Positions 1 to 9,619 are shown, numbered from the stretch's first letter. The stretch: DNA of 64,000 bases from Bradyrhizobium sp. S69 (GCF_009766005.1 NZ_LMUK01000038.1:87910-151909); one strand, 5' to 3'. The notes: generated from the sequence alone by a model not told the origin. Numbers and translations: made by a program.

Positions 1-100
1 CTCCGTACCGAACGTATCGAAACGCAATCCCCAGGTTATCTAGCCGCCCGCCTGTTGGGTGGTGGCGCAGCCCGCCAAGAATCGTAATGAAAAACGACAA

Positions 101-148
101 GAAAAATAGTTGCCTGCTAAGAAAGAAAAATAGTTGACTGAGAAGAAA
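101..148. repeat. A-rich short near-tandem repeat in the leader of the first gene
   Basis: The 12-mer GAAAAATAGTTG occurs at 101-112 and again at 125-136, a 24-base period, followed by a third degenerate A-rich copy. Nothing else recognisable is present in bases 1-255, which contain no convincing gene; the opposite-strand open frame there is a shadow of the aldehyde dehydrogenase. The repeat may be part of the promoter region of that gene. Confidence 0.45.
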
Positions 149-255
149 AAATAAGGGAACGCTGCGTCAGCGAGCCCGGCCAGTAAGAGTCCGGCCGCCA
201 CGAACACAAAAAACGTACCGGCCGGCATGACCGGGCCATCGAGGGGAAACGATAA

Positions 256-1698
256 ATGCGCGCAGAGCTCGATCTTGCGGTGGACGAACGCTGGCTATCA
301 CCAGCGAAAAATTCGGTGGCTGTGGCGGAGCCCGGCAATGGGAAGTCGCTGTTCTCGCTACGAATGGCGGATGCAGCCGACGTGGCAGATGCTACGCGAC
401 GCGCGCGTGCGGCGCAGGCCGGATGGTTTGCATTGCCGTATGACGAACGCGCGCGGGTGCTTCGCAAGGCCGCCGATCTTATGGAGGCGAATGCCGACCT
501 ATACCTGCAATGGATCGTACGTGAGACGGGATCGGTTCCGGCCAAGGCCGGATTTGAGATTACCCTGGTCGTAAAGGCATTCCGGGAGGCTGCGGCTATG
601 CCATCACAGCCGCAGGGTTTGATTCTGCCGTCAGATCCAGGCAAGATCAGCTTCTGCAGACGTATGCCTTTGGGCGTCGTAGCGGTGATATCCCCCTTCA
701 ATTTTCCCATGTATCTCGGACTGCGCGCCGTCGCCCCTGCTTTGGCCGTAGGCAATGCGGTTATCTTGAAGCCCGATCCTCGCACCACGGTGAGCGGTGG
801 ATTGCTGCTCGCGCGACTCCTTGCCGCGGCTGGTCTGCCACCGGATGTCCTGCTCGTACTACCGGGAGGAGCGGAGGCCGGAGAGGCCCTTTGCACGGAC
901 CCCAATGTTGCGATGGTCCAGTTCACCGGATCGACGGCCGTGGGCCGTAAGATAGGGGCACTCGCAGGCGGCAATCTGAAGAAATTGTCGCTCGAACTGG
1001 GCGGCAAGAATTCGCTGATCATTCTCGACGATGCTGATCCCGACTTGGCCGCCTCCAATGCCGCATGGTCTGCATATCTGCATCAGGGCCAGATCTGCAT
1101 GTCCAGCGGCCGCATTCTCGTGCAGGAGTCGATTTTCGCCGCCGTCGCAGAGAGGCTCGCGAAAAAAGCGACAGCGCTTCCCGTGGGTGATCCGTCGACC
1201 GGAGAAGTAGCGCTTGGCCCCATCATCAGCGCCGGCCAGGCCGACCACGCGAGGGGTATCGTCGAGGATTCGGTAGCCGCCGGCGCAACTCTGTTGGCGG
1301 GTGGCACCGTAGACGGATTGTTCTTTAGGCCGACGGTGCTCGCGGGCGTAACCCCGGACATGCGCGCGTTTCGCGAAGAAATTTTTGGGCCGGTCGCGGT
1401 GCTTACTTCCTTCAAGACAGACGACGACGCCGTAGCGTTGGCCAACGACACCGATTACGGCCTATCGGCGGCCGTCATTTCCGCCTCGGTAGGCCGAGCG
1501 ATGAGTCTCGGTGCGAGACTACGCACCGGCCTGCTCCATATCAACGATCAGACGGTGGCCGACGAAGTCGTGAATCCGTTTGGCGGCCGCGGGCAGTCTG
1601 GCAATGGCACCAGCATCGGAGGTCCGGCGAACTGGGATGAATTCTCCCAATGGCAATGGGTGACGGTGCGCGACAAGGCTCCGCAATATCCGTTCTAA
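256..1698 (+). CDS. NAD(P)-dependent aldehyde dehydrogenase (benzaldehyde/vanillin dehydrogenase-like)
   Basis: This cytoplasmic enzyme should oxidise an aldehyde to the acid with NAD(P)+. The 480-residue length is normal for the family. Visible motifs are SPFNFP (cofactor-binding Asn), FTGSTAVGR, the general base Glu247 in LELGGKN, the nucleophile Cys281 in QGQICMSS, and EEIFGPVAVL near residue 375. The shortened N terminus and the QGQICMSSGRILV pattern resemble benzaldehyde/vanillin dehydrogenases; the actual substrate is unknown. It lies 44 bases before a GMC oxidoreductase gene, so the two probably form an alcohol-to-aldehyde-to-acid pair. Family assignment is firm; substrate is inference. 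Confidence 0.9.
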   Translation: MRAELDLAVDERWLSPAKNSVAVAEPGNGKSLFSLRMADAADVADATRRARAAQAGWFALPYDERARVLRKAADLMEANADLYLQWIVRETGSVPAKAGFEITLVVKAFREAAAMPSQPQGLILPSDPGKISFCRRMPLGVVAVISPFNFPMYLGLRAVAPALAVGNAVILKPDPRTTVSGGLLLARLLAAAGLPPDVLLVLPGGAEAGEALCTDPNVAMVQFTGSTAVGRKIGALAGGNLKKLSLELGGKNSLIILDDADPDLAASNAAWSAYLHQGQICMSSGRILVQESIFAAVAERLAKKATALPVGDPSTGEVALGPIISAGQADHARGIVEDSVAAGATLLAGGTVDGLFFRPTVLAGVTPDMRAFREEIFGPVAVLTSFKTDDDAVALANDTDYGLSAAVISASVGRAMSLGARLRTGLLHINDQTVADEVVNPFGGRGQSGNGTSIGGPANWDEFSQWQWVTVRDKAPQYPF

Positions 1699-1742
1699 AC
1701 TTTAATCGCGCTCAGACGCGTTATGCCCTCGAGGAGGATTAA

Positions 1743-3491
1743 ATGATAGTCGATAATGGCCACCGCGAGGCGCCGCAGCAGCTCGCCATGCAGGACAAGG
1801 TCGAGAGGGCGGAGCGAGCGCTTCTCCATGGACGTATCGGGCGCCGCGACTTCATGCGAGTTGCGCTTTCCGCGGGAGTTTCGGTTGGCACCGCGACAGG
1901 GCTCGCGGGATTTGCCCAGCGCGCGCGGGCGAACCAGATTGCAAATGCGACCAACCTCAAACGGCAATATGACTACATCGTCTGTGGCTCCGGCTCATCG
2001 GGTTCCGTGGTAGCGCGCCGTTTGGCGGAAAACCCCGACGCGAGCGTTCTCATGCTCGAGGCGGGCGGCAACGACGACGTGCCAAGCGTCACAAATCCAT
2101 CGGCGTGGTTCACCAATCTCGGTACCGCCTTGGATTGGGGCTTTAAGGGAGAGCCGAATCCGAACCTCAACAATCGCAGCATTCCGCTGTCGATGGGTAA
2201 GGTGTTGGGCGGCGGCTCCTCTATCAATGTGATGGTCTGGTCGCGGGGTCATAAAAACGATTGGGATTATTTCGCCGCGGAAGCCGGAGACGACGCTTGG
2301 AACTACAACTCGGTCCTCAACATCTACAAACGGATCGAAGACTGGCACGGCGCACCCGATAGCGCGCGTCGCGGCACCGGAGGCCTCGTCTACGTGCAGC
2401 CGGCACCGAATCCCATCGCGATCGCGCCGGCGATGCTCGAGGGAGCCAGGTCCGTGGGCATTCCCACATTCGCGGACCAGAACGGATCGATGATGGAGGG
2501 TGAGGGCGGTGCCGCCCTCGCAAACGTCCGGATCCGCGACGGTCAGCGGCAATCGGTCTTCCGCACCTATGCCTATCCGCTGATGGACCGGCCTAACCTT
2601 ACCGTGCTTACCGGGGCGCTGGTCACAAAAGTCGCGTTCAACGGAAAGCGCGCGACCGGCGTCGAAATCGAATATGACGGCAAGCTGATGCGCATCGCCG
2701 CGGGTCGCGAGGTAATTCTCTCTACCGGCGCGATCAACACGCCGAAGATATTGATGCAGTCCGGTATAGGCGATGCCGCCCATCTCAAGAGCCACGACAT
2801 TCCGGTCACCCAGGATCTCCCCGGCGTCGGGAAAAATTTCCAGGATCATTTCATGGTCGCCGGCTGTGTGTGGGAATATTCGGATCCCATCGCGTTCAAA
2901 AATAACGCGGCAGAGGCGACATTCTTCTGGAAGAGCGATTCAAGCCTCGATACGCCGGACCTGCAGCCTTTTCAGATCGAGGTACCTTACACAAGCCCCG
3001 AAACGCAGTCCAAATATAACCCGCCGGCAACTTGCTGGTCCATCTCGCCGGCGGTCGTACGGCCCAAAAGTTGTGGCGAAATCTCGTTGAGCGGAGCCAA
3101 TCCGGGCGATCCCGTCCGTATCAACGCCAATACTTTATCCGATCCGGCCGACATGACCGCAATCTTGCGCTGCGTTGAATTGTGCCGCGAGATCGGTAAT
3201 TCGGTGCCGATGCGGCCTTTCATAAAGCGCGAAGTTATGCCCGGTGGGCTGCAAGGCGATATGCTCAAGAACTTCGTGCGCGACGCGACCGTGACCTACT
3301 GGCACCAGAGCTGCACAGCCAAGATGGGGCGGGACAAAATGTCGGTCGTGGACGCAAAACTGAAAGTCTACGGTGTCGATGGGCTGCGTATCGCGGACGC
3401 GTCGATCATGCCGCGCGTCACCACAGGCAACACCATGGCCGGATGCGTCGTGATAGGCGAGCGCATGGGGGAAATCTTGAACTCGAAGTGA
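1743..3491 (+). CDS. Tat-exported GMC family FAD oxidoreductase (choline/alcohol dehydrogenase-like)
   Basis: The 582-residue flavoprotein is expected to oxidise an alcohol. The N terminus carries a twin-arginine signal (GRRDFMRVAL near residues 34-43, then a hydrophobic stretch and ARA), so export is predicted. The FAD dinucleotide motif is GSGSSGSVVARRLAEN near residue 82. GMC signatures follow (LGGGSSINVMVWSRG; GAINTPKILMQSGIG). The catalytic pair is visible as His521 in TYWHQSC and Asn563 in TTGNTMAG, with normal spacing. GGAGG lies seven bases before the ATG. It follows the aldehyde dehydrogenase in the same direction, and its product could be that enzyme's substrate if it re-enters the cell. 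The natural alcohol cannot be deduced. Confidence 0.9.
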   Translation: MIVDNGHREAPQQLAMQDKVERAERALLHGRIGRRDFMRVALSAGVSVGTATGLAGFAQRARANQIANATNLKRQYDYIVCGSGSSGSVVARRLAENPDASVLMLEAGGNDDVPSVTNPSAWFTNLGTALDWGFKGEPNPNLNNRSIPLSMGKVLGGGSSINVMVWSRGHKNDWDYFAAEAGDDAWNYNSVLNIYKRIEDWHGAPDSARRGTGGLVYVQPAPNPIAIAPAMLEGARSVGIPTFADQNGSMMEGEGGAALANVRIRDGQRQSVFRTYAYPLMDRPNLTVLTGALVTKVAFNGKRATGVEIEYDGKLMRIAAGREVILSTGAINTPKILMQSGIGDAAHLKSHDIPVTQDLPGVGKNFQDHFMVAGCVWEYSDPIAFKNNAAEATFFWKSDSSLDTPDLQPFQIEVPYTSPETQSKYNPPATCWSISPAVVRPKSCGEISLSGANPGDPVRINANTLSDPADMTAILRCVELCREIGNSVPMRPFIKREVMPGGLQGDMLKNFVRDATVTYWHQSCTAKMGRDKMSVVDAKLKVYGVDGLRIADASIMPRVTTGNTMAGCVVIGERMGEILNSK

Positions 3492-3634
3492 GAACCGAAA
3501 ATGTCTGCTGGCCGGCTATCCCCTGGGGCGATCTTCGAGCGATTGCCGCATGGAGGGAGTCCGAGGGCAAGCCACGATCTGCTCCCGATAGAGGCTGGCC
3601 GCCAAATAAGCGTGCAAATCAAATATTCCTAAAG

Positions 3635-3649
3635 AGAACAAATTGTTCT
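3635..3649. promoter_or_regulatory. 15-base palindrome before the first amidase gene
   Basis: AGAACA-AAT-TGTTCT is an inverted repeat with 6-base arms that extends partly outwards. It is the only structured element seen in the 340-base gap between the GMC gene and the amidase start, and it lies about 185 bases before the ATG. An operator function is inference. Confidence 0.4.
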
Positions 3650-3833
3650 TGTCAGTAATATAACTGTCGGTTAGCGTTCACGCCGCGAGTGAGCCCCATG
3701 CTGAACATCGATAAATACATTCGGCAAAACAAATATCTCTCTCCTCCGACCAGGGCTCGCGGGTCGGTCTGAAGAAGCGAGTGCGAAAAAGCACCGCAAC
3801 AATCGATTGTGCAATCACATATGGAGAACGACC

Positions 3834-5300
3834 ATGAGTAGAGATGGGATGGAGAAGAGATCGTCAGGCCCGCTATGGCAGTGGTCCGCGACGCAGATGG
3901 CCCACGGCGTCAAGACCCGGCAGGTCTCGGCGCGAGAAGTCGCCGAGAGCTGCATCGCGCGGATTGAAGAGGTCAACCCCAAGATCAATGCGCTCGTCGA
4001 GTTTTCTCCGCGTGAAGCGCGCGAGATGGCCGACAATGCCGACAAGGCGGTCGCAGCCGGAGGCCCACTGGGGATTCTCCACGGCGTCCCGGTATCGATC
4101 AAAATCAACACGGACCAGATCGGGCATCCGACGTCCGACGGCGTCGTGGCGTGGAAAGAAAACACCGCTGCGCAAGATTCCCCGCACGCAGCCGCCCTTC
4201 GACGCGCCGGCGCGGTGTTCCTGGGTCGGAGCAACTCTCCCGCCATTTCGTATCGCTGGTTTACGGACAACGAGCTTCACGGCCAGTCGCTTAATCCTTG
4301 GGACCCGACCCGCACGCCCGGCGGATCCAGTGGCGGCGCCGCGGCCGCCGTTGCAACGGGCATGATGCCGATCGGACAGGGGAACGACATCGCGGGATCG
4401 ATCAGATATCCAGCGTACGGTTGCGGTATAGTCGGCATACGTCCCACCGTGGGCCGAGTATCCGGCACCTACGGCGCCCCGGACGGAAGCGGTCCTTTGT
4501 GCCAACAGATGATCCTTGTTCAAGGTCCCATGGCCCGTAATATACCCGATCTTCGGATCGCCCTCGCTGCGATGAGCGAATTTGACCCGCGTGACCCCGT
4601 CTTCGCACCAGCGCCGCTGGAAGGGCCCCCCCTCAAAAGGCCTATCAAAGTTGGCTTGGTGCGCGACGCCGGCATCCACAAGCCGGTTGCCGCCGTCGAC
4701 TCCGCGCTTGACGATGCCGCTCGCTGGCTCGGGGAGGCGGGGTACATCGTCGAGGAGGTCTCACTCCCGCTTTTCAACGAGGCAATGCGCCTTTGGTGGT
4801 TCCTCTGCATGGAGGAATTCCGAACGATCTACCCGCTCGTCAAGGAAATCGGCGGCGTCATGGTCAACAAGGCGGCTGCAAACTACTATAAAGTGGCCGA
4901 GGCTTGGTGGGGGCCGGCTCCTACCCTGACCGACTACATCACCGGTTATGGTCGACGTGCTGCACTGATCCGGCAATTGCAGACATTCATGGAGGACTAT
5001 CCCATCCTGCTTCTGCCAACATCGGCCGAAATGATCCATGAGCATGACAAGGACATCGTCAATGTCGAAAGCTGCCGCAAGGTGATGTCGAGCAACTGGT
5101 CGATGAATGCGATCCCCATCCTGGGTCACCCGGCGCTTTCGGTGCCGACGGGTAACGTCGGCGGCCTTCCGGTCGGCGTCCAGCTAGTCGGCCGAAGATT
5201 CCGGGAGGATACGATCTTCGACGCGGCGGAGATCATCGAAGCGCGATTCAGCAACGGGACGCCGATCAATCCGAGGTCGAGTGTCGGAGTGCCGGCCTAA
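3834..5300 (+). CDS. Amidase signature family hydrolase
   Basis: This 488-residue enzyme should hydrolyse a carboxamide to acid plus ammonia or amine. The complete Ser-cisSer-Lys triad is visible: Lys90 in PVSIKINTD, Ser165 in the GGSSGG signature and nucleophile Ser189 in [11 protein letters not shown] use the ATG at 3834 because GGAGAA lies eight bases upstream; the open frame extends back to a TTG at 3807 without a ribosome site. It stands alone between a GMC gene and NTF2-like genes, but a second amidase and an amide-type ABC importer lie 7-13 kb downstream. The C-terminal region has the usual PALSVPTG and LPVGVQLVG motifs. Substrate unknown. Confidence 0.9.
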   Translation: MSRDGMEKRSSGPLWQWSATQMAHGVKTRQVSAREVAESCIARIEEVNPKINALVEFSPREAREMADNADKAVAAGGPLGILHGVPVSIKINTDQIGHPTSDGVVAWKENTAAQDSPHAAALRRAGAVFLGRSNSPAISYRWFTDNELHGQSLNPWDPTRTPGGSSGGAAAAVATGMMPIGQGNDIAGSIRYPAYGCGIVGIRPTVGRVSGTYGAPDGSGPLCQQMILVQGPMARNIPDLRIALAAMSEFDPRDPVFAPAPLEGPPLKRPIKVGLVRDAGIHKPVAAVDSALDDAARWLGEAGYIVEEVSLPLFNEAMRLWWFLCMEEFRTIYPLVKEIGGVMVNKAAANYYKVAEAWWGPAPTLTDYITGYGRRAALIRQLQTFMEDYPILLLPTSAEMIHEHDKDIVNVESCRKVMSSNWSMNAIPILGHPALSVPTGNVGGLPVGVQLVGRRFREDTIFDAAEIIEARFSNGTPINPRSSVGVPA

Positions 5301-5399
5301 GGCCTTCGGCGCCTCCGCACCGACGAAAGCTACGATCGGCCCGGGGCCGCCGCACCGCCGCTACCACAACTCGCCTACGGCACAACGTGCCGTAGGCTT

Positions 5400-5716
5400 C
5401 GCAGAACATCGAGTTCTCGTTGTTCGCGGCCTCCGGGTCGGTTGTCCGAATGCTCGCCAGGCTTGCCGCGCTTGAACATGTCGATGACCCGCGATGCCCC
5501 GATCGTCGGGGCGGGCTCCGCGAGCGAATGCACCGCGACCTATATCGCCATCAGCGATGATGTGCCTGATGCCGTAATGATATTCGCGGTACTTCTTCAT
5601 AAAGCCCGTCAATCCGGCTGGCTCACCTTCCACGCCGTCGGCGACTAGCAGATTGCGCTGCGTATAGGGCGGCGCGGCGTGCTTGTTGAAAGCTTCGTCC
5701 CGCCTTTTGTTTGAAA
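5400..5716 (-). pseudogene. Decayed NTF2/SnoaL-like gene
   Basis: Reading the minus strand gives a protein that starts near NKRRDEAFNKHAAPPYTQ, continues through LTGFMKKYREYHYGIRHI and IADGD, then must change frame to continue as AVHSLAEPAPTIGASRVIDM and FKRGKPGEHSDN, ending near NENSMF. This is the typical order of a SnoaL-like nuclear transport factor 2 protein (about 120 residues) but needs at least one frameshift and lacks a clean start. It is therefore a relic. The rest of the 700-base gap between the amidase and the next gene shows nothing recognisable. Confidence 0.6.
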
Positions 5717-6006
5717 GCCATATCGAGAAATTCAGCGGAAACGGCGGCTTGAGGAGCCCTCGAAAGCTTGGCGGCTGGTAGAGCGCGTTCCTCGACAGAA
5801 TTGCATTTGAGAGCGTCGGGAACTTCTCGAAATCCTCTCTTTAGCCCCGCGCAGGCGGCCTTCCATTCGGAGGCTAAAGAGCAAAGAGGCACATCCAGAA
5901 AACCAGGGAAGCTGAAGGAAGCCGGAATGCTCGGAAATCGCCGCACGGCGCATGCAGAAGAGCACCGCAACGCAGAATCTTAAGCGCTACTGGAGGCCCA
6001 GCCGGA

Positions 6007-6441
6007 ATGGCGAGCCCCATGAAGGAAAATAACGCAATGCAGCTCTCTCTTCCGGATGCGGCGCCGCTGGCTGCAGCCGCAATCGCACGGTGGATGTTGG
6101 CGTTCAACGCTCGGAACATCGACGAAATCGTTTCCCTTTATGCACCAGATGCCTCCATTCACGGCACCACTTACGGCGTTCTCGCGATCGGGAGCGATGC
6201 GATACACTCCTACTTCGGTGGTGCCTTCCGAAGCGGTGTCTCAGTGAAGCTAACAAGCACCGGGGTGACCATCCGCTCGGGCGATATTCTACTTTCGGCC
6301 GGCCACTATGAGTTCAGCGGCACGGGATCAGACGGGACGGCGTACGTAACCCCTGCGCGGTTTACGTTTGTTCTCGGCAAAATGAGCGACGTTTGGCTCA
6401 TCGTGCATCATCACTCCTCGACGGCGAGCGCTTCGCGATGA
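6007..6441 (+). CDS. SnoaL/NTF2-like (SgcJ/EcaC-type) protein
   Basis: The 144-residue protein has the one-domain NTF2 fold pattern: an N-terminal helix with ARWMLAFNARNIDEIVSLYA, then a beta-rich half ending in WLIVHHHSS. Proteins of this family are small steroid-isomerase-like enzymes or binding proteins, and specific function cannot be deduced. The start is uncertain because ATG codons at 6007, 6019 and 6037 are all in frame; GGAGG at 5991 favours the first. A decayed relative lies just upstream on the other strand. The following 200 bases hold only the promoter elements of the glx operon. Confidence 0.7.
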   Translation: MASPMKENNAMQLSLPDAAPLAAAAIARWMLAFNARNIDEIVSLYAPDASIHGTTYGVLAIGSDAIHSYFGGAFRSGVSVKLTSTGVTIRSGDILLSAGHYEFSGTGSDGTAYVTPARFTFVLGKMSDVWLIVHHHSSTASASR

Positions 6442-6615
6442 TGAGCAGTCCAAGTTTCCACGCCGGTTGGGCCTAGCGCAGAGTATGTCCAAGCGAGGTG
6501 ACCGCAATTCACGAGACAGGTGCCTGAGTCGAGATCGGCGTGTCATTCACCATGCTCAAAATGTCGGCAAGTTTCAGTATGCCAACTATTGACAGCATTG
6601 TGACCTGCAGATACT

Positions 6616-6640
6616 TCTCAAGATATAATGTTTCTTGAGA
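6616..6640 (+). promoter_or_regulatory. Inverted repeat embracing a TATAAT box before glxB
   Basis: TCTCAAGA (6616-6623) and TCTTGAGA (6633-6640) are perfect 8-base inverted arms separated by nine bases. A consensus -10 hexamer TATAAT lies at 6624-6629 in the spacer. The best -35 at 17-base spacing is the weak TGACCT at 6601-6606; a good TTGACA at 6589 is too far away. The site ends eight bases before the glxB start. A promoter that is controlled by a dimeric regulator is the natural reading, not proven. Confidence 0.5.
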
Positions 6641-6648
6641 GGAAAATT

Positions 6649-7548
6649 ATGTGTGGCATTGCTGGTCTCTTTCTTAAGACCCCTTCGCTAGAGGCGCAGC
6701 TCGGTTCGATGATGAGCGGCATGCTGGCGGTTCTGTCGGAACGCGGCCCCGACAGCGCCGGCTTCGCCATCTATGGCAGTGGCACGCGCGACCTGGTCAA
6801 GCTAACGTTGAGGCTTCTCCCGGTGCCTGATATCGAGGCTGCAGTCATTTCCGCCGCCCGAACACTCGATCTCAAAATTCCCTCGTTTCATGCCAACCAT
6901 GCCGTCATCTCGGTACCGCAGGGGAGGTTGCAAGCCGTCAAAGACTTCATTCGCGAGTCGACCATCCTGCAAGGGACTGAAATCGTCGGGAGCGGCACCC
7001 GCATGGAATTGTACAAGGACGTGGGACTCCCGGCCGCAGTGGCAAAGCGGTTCGGCCTCGAGCACATGTCGGGTACGCATGCCATCGGTCACACTCGCAT
7101 GGCGACTGAATCGGCAGTCACGACGAAAGGAGCCCATCCCTTCTCAACGGGGCTCGACCAATGCCTCGTCCACAACGGCTCGCTGTCCAATCACAACGGA
7201 GTTAGGCGCGGGCTGCAACGCGAGGGATTGTCTTTCGAGACCGACAACGATTCCGAGGTCGCGGCCGGTTATCTGACTTGGCGGATACGTGAGGGAGCCT
7301 CTCTGGAGGACGCCCTCAAGCTCAGCCTGAAGGATCTCGACGGCTTCTATACCTTCGTCGTCGCTACCGAGTCAGGCTTTGCGGTTCTTCGCGACCCAGT
7401 GGCATGCAAGCCAGCGCTCGTGGCTGAGACCGAGCATTACGTTGCCTTCGGAACGGAATATCGCGCACTTGCAAATCTGCCCGGCATCGCCGCCGCGAAG
7501 GTTTTCGAGCCCGAACCCGCAACCGTATATGCGTGGAAGAGAAACTGA
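6649..7548 (+). CDS. glxB: Class II glutamine amidotransferase, GlxB / N-methylglutamate synthase subunit A-like
   Basis: This is the N-terminal nucleophile glutaminase domain of glutamate synthase as a separate 299-residue protein. The start must be the ATG at 6649 because it gives Met-Cys-Gly-Ile-Ala, exposing Cys2 as catalytic nucleophile after Met removal; an upstream ATG at 6628 would bury it. Further glutaminase motifs are GHTRMATES and HNGSLSNH. With glxC and glxD it forms a three-gene glutamate-synthase-like enzyme, equivalent to MgsA of N-methylglutamate synthase, which transfers methylamine from gamma-glutamylmethylamide to 2-oxoglutarate. GlxC starts on the stop codon (TGATG). The methylamine role is inferred from the downstream synthetase and soxBDAG genes. 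Confidence 0.88.
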   Translation: MCGIAGLFLKTPSLEAQLGSMMSGMLAVLSERGPDSAGFAIYGSGTRDLVKLTLRLLPVPDIEAAVISAARTLDLKIPSFHANHAVISVPQGRLQAVKDFIRESTILQGTEIVGSGTRMELYKDVGLPAAVAKRFGLEHMSGTHAIGHTRMATESAVTTKGAHPFSTGLDQCLVHNGSLSNHNGVRRGLQREGLSFETDNDSEVAAGYLTWRIREGASLEDALKLSLKDLDGFYTFVVATESGFAVLRDPVACKPALVAETEHYVAFGTEYRALANLPGIAAAKVFEPEPATVYAWKRN

Positions 7549-8234
7549 TGCCGACCGTGGATCTGGCCGAGACGAAACTGCGGGATCTCAACTCGGCCCT
7601 GCACAAGCTCCCGCACGATACCAATGAAACACGGTGGATCGTAGCCAATCCGGGCGGCAAGCACGCCATAGCCTGCGGCGTTAGCCTGCCTATCACCGTC
7701 GAGATCGAAGGACATGTCGGATACTATTGCGCAGGAATGAATAGCGCCGCGACAGTCGTTATCCGAGGTAATGCCGGCGTTGGCGTCGCCGAAAACATGA
7801 TGTCGGGACAGGTCCGGGTGACGGGTGACGCAAGCCAGGCCGCAGGTGCGACCGGCAACGGCGGCCTCCTGGTCATCGAGGGCAACGCCTCGGCGCGATG
7901 CGGCATATCGATGAAAGGCATCGACATCGTGGTGAAGGGGTCGATCGGAGCAATGAGCGCATTCATGGCGCAGTCCGGGAACTTGGTCGTGCTGGGCGAT
8001 GCAGGCGAAGCGTTGGGGGACTCGATATACGAGGCGCGGTTATTTGTACGCGGCTCGGTGGCAAGCCTCGGAGCGGATTGCATCGAGAAACAGATGAACC
8101 AGCAAGACCGCGCAGAGCTCAACGCCGTCCTGGCGAGAGCGGAAATCTCCGGCGTTTCCGCCGACGATTTCAAGCTCTACGGATCCGCACGCCGCCTCTA
8201 TCATTTTCATGTCGACAACGCTGACGCCTACTGA
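7548..8234 (+). CDS. glxC: GlxC, glutamate synthase C-terminal (GXGXG) domain protein / MgsB-like
   Basis: The 228-residue protein is the right-handed beta-helix domain of glutamate synthase, with repeated Gly-containing strands (GNAGVGVAENMMSGQVRV, GNGGLLVIEGNASARCG, GSIGAMSAFMAQSGNLVVLG). In the full enzyme this domain is structural, joining the glutaminase and FMN domains. The start chosen is the ATG at 7548, which overlaps the glxB stop by one base and has GGAAGAG eight bases upstream; a GTG at 7533 is in frame. The tail ends with the typical FKLYGSARRLYHFH. Confidence 0.88.
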   Translation: MPTVDLAETKLRDLNSALHKLPHDTNETRWIVANPGGKHAIACGVSLPITVEIEGHVGYYCAGMNSAATVVIRGNAGVGVAENMMSGQVRVTGDASQAAGATGNGGLLVIEGNASARCGISMKGIDIVVKGSIGAMSAFMAQSGNLVVLGDAGEALGDSIYEARLFVRGSVASLGADCIEKQMNQQDRAELNAVLARAEISGVSADDFKLYGSARRLYHFHVDNADAY

Positions 8235-8248
8235 TCGGAGCCGCCTCA

Positions 8249-9589
8249 ATGTCCGCGCAAGATCCAACGGCATCCGCCTCCCAACGCACGTTGCCGCGCT
8301 ATTCGGCAACGTTTGATCCGCATGCCATCTCCGAAATTCGGCGAGCGGCTGCCACCGGAATTTACGACATCCGGGGCGGCGGCGCGAAACGAAAAGTGCC
8401 GCATTTCGACGACCTGCTGTTTCTGGGGGCATCAATCTCCCGCTATCCGCTCGAAGGATACAGAGAGAAATGCGGAACGGGCGTGATGCTGGGAACGCGT
8501 TTCGCCAAATCCCCGATCGAACTCAAGATTCCCGTTACGATCGCCGGTATGAGCTTCGGCGCGCTATCCGGTCCCGCAAAGGAGGCGCTAGGCCGCGGTG
8601 CCTCGGCCAGCGGAACGTCCACGACGACCGGCGATGGCGGCATGACGGCGGAGGAGCGCTCGCACTCAAGAACACTCGTGTATCAATATCTGCCGTCGCG
8701 CTACGGAATGAACCCCGAGGACCTGCGAAAGGCCGACGCCATCGAAGTCGTGATCGGACAGGGTGCAAAACCGGGCGGCGGCGGCATGCTGCTGGGGCAG
8801 AAGATTTCCGCGCGCGTCGCGAAGATGCGCAATCTTCCGGAAGGGATCGACCAGCGTTCGGCATGCCGGCATCCGGATTGGACCGGACCTGACGATCTCG
8901 AGATCAAGATCGAGGAACTGCGCGAGCTCACCGATTGGGAAAAACCGATATACGTAAAGGTCGGAGCCAGCAGGCCATACTACGACACGGCGCTCGCCGC
9001 GAAGGCAGGCGCAGATGTGGTGGTCCTCGACGGAATGCAAGGCGGCACCGCCGCGACCCAGGATGTGTTCATAGAAAATGTCGGGCTTCCTATCCTTGCG
9101 GCAATCCGGCCTGCCGTGCAGGCGCTACAGGACCTTGGGCTGCACCGCAAAGTGCAGTTGATCGTATCCGGCGGAATCCGCACGGGCGCCGACGTCGCCA
9201 AGGCCCTGGCATTAGGTGCGGATGCGGTCGCGATCGGTACAGCGGCGCTCATCGCGCTGGGCGACAACGATCCGAATCTTGAGGAAGAATACCGCAAGCT
9301 GGGCACGACGGCTGGAGCTTATGACGATTGGCACGAAGGACGGGATCCGGCGGGCATCACCACGCAGGATCCCGTGCTCGCAGCACGTTTGGATCCGGTG
9401 AAGGCCGGCCGCCGTCTTGCTAACTATCTCGCGGTTCTGACGCTGGAATGCCAGACGATCGCAAGAGCGTGCGGCAAGAGTCATGTGCACAACCTCGAAC
9501 CGGAAGACCTCGTCGCGTTGACGGTCGAAGCGGCCGCCATGGCTGGCGTACCGCTCGCCGGCACGAACTGGATCCCGGGAAAATTTTGA
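8249..9589 (+). CDS. glxD: GlxD, FMN-binding glutamate synthase domain protein / MgsC-like
   Basis: This 446-residue protein is the synthase domain of the three-part enzyme and should reduce the imine formed between 2-oxoglutarate and the delivered amine. Motifs include MSFGALSGPAKEALGRGA, TTTGDGGM, the GQGAKPGGGGMLLGQKI loop, VVLDGMQGGTAATQD and the FMN phosphate site SGGIRTGADVAKALALGADA with AIGTAAL. It begins 14 bases after glxC with GGAG upstream, so translation is probably coupled. In methylamine users the equivalent MgsC makes N-methylglutamate; ammonium-dependent glutamate synthesis is the alternative. Confidence 0.88.
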   Translation: MSAQDPTASASQRTLPRYSATFDPHAISEIRRAAATGIYDIRGGGAKRKVPHFDDLLFLGASISRYPLEGYREKCGTGVMLGTRFAKSPIELKIPVTIAGMSFGALSGPAKEALGRGASASGTSTTTGDGGMTAEERSHSRTLVYQYLPSRYGMNPEDLRKADAIEVVIGQGAKPGGGGMLLGQKISARVAKMRNLPEGIDQRSACRHPDWTGPDDLEIKIEELRELTDWEKPIYVKVGASRPYYDTALAAKAGADVVVLDGMQGGTAATQDVFIENVGLPILAAIRPAVQALQDLGLHRKVQLIVSGGIRTGADVAKALALGADAVAIGTAALIALGDNDPNLEEEYRKLGTTAGAYDDWHEGRDPAGITTQDPVLAARLDPVKAGRRLANYLAVLTLECQTIARACGKSHVHNLEPEDLVALTVEAAAMAGVPLAGTNWIPGKF

Positions 9590-9619
9590 AGCCGGAATTG
9601 CCGAGGCAAAGGAAACCCG

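Noticed and set aside
1995..2849. Long minus-strand open frame inside the GMC gene
   Set aside because: It lies wholly opposite a gene with complete FAD and catalytic motifs, has no recognisable domain, and the high GC content keeps antisense frames open.
6589..6629. TTGACA at 6589 as -35 for the TATAAT at 6624
   Set aside because: The spacing is 29 bases, too long for a sigma-70 promoter; the TATAAT may use the weaker TGACCT at 6601 or an activator.
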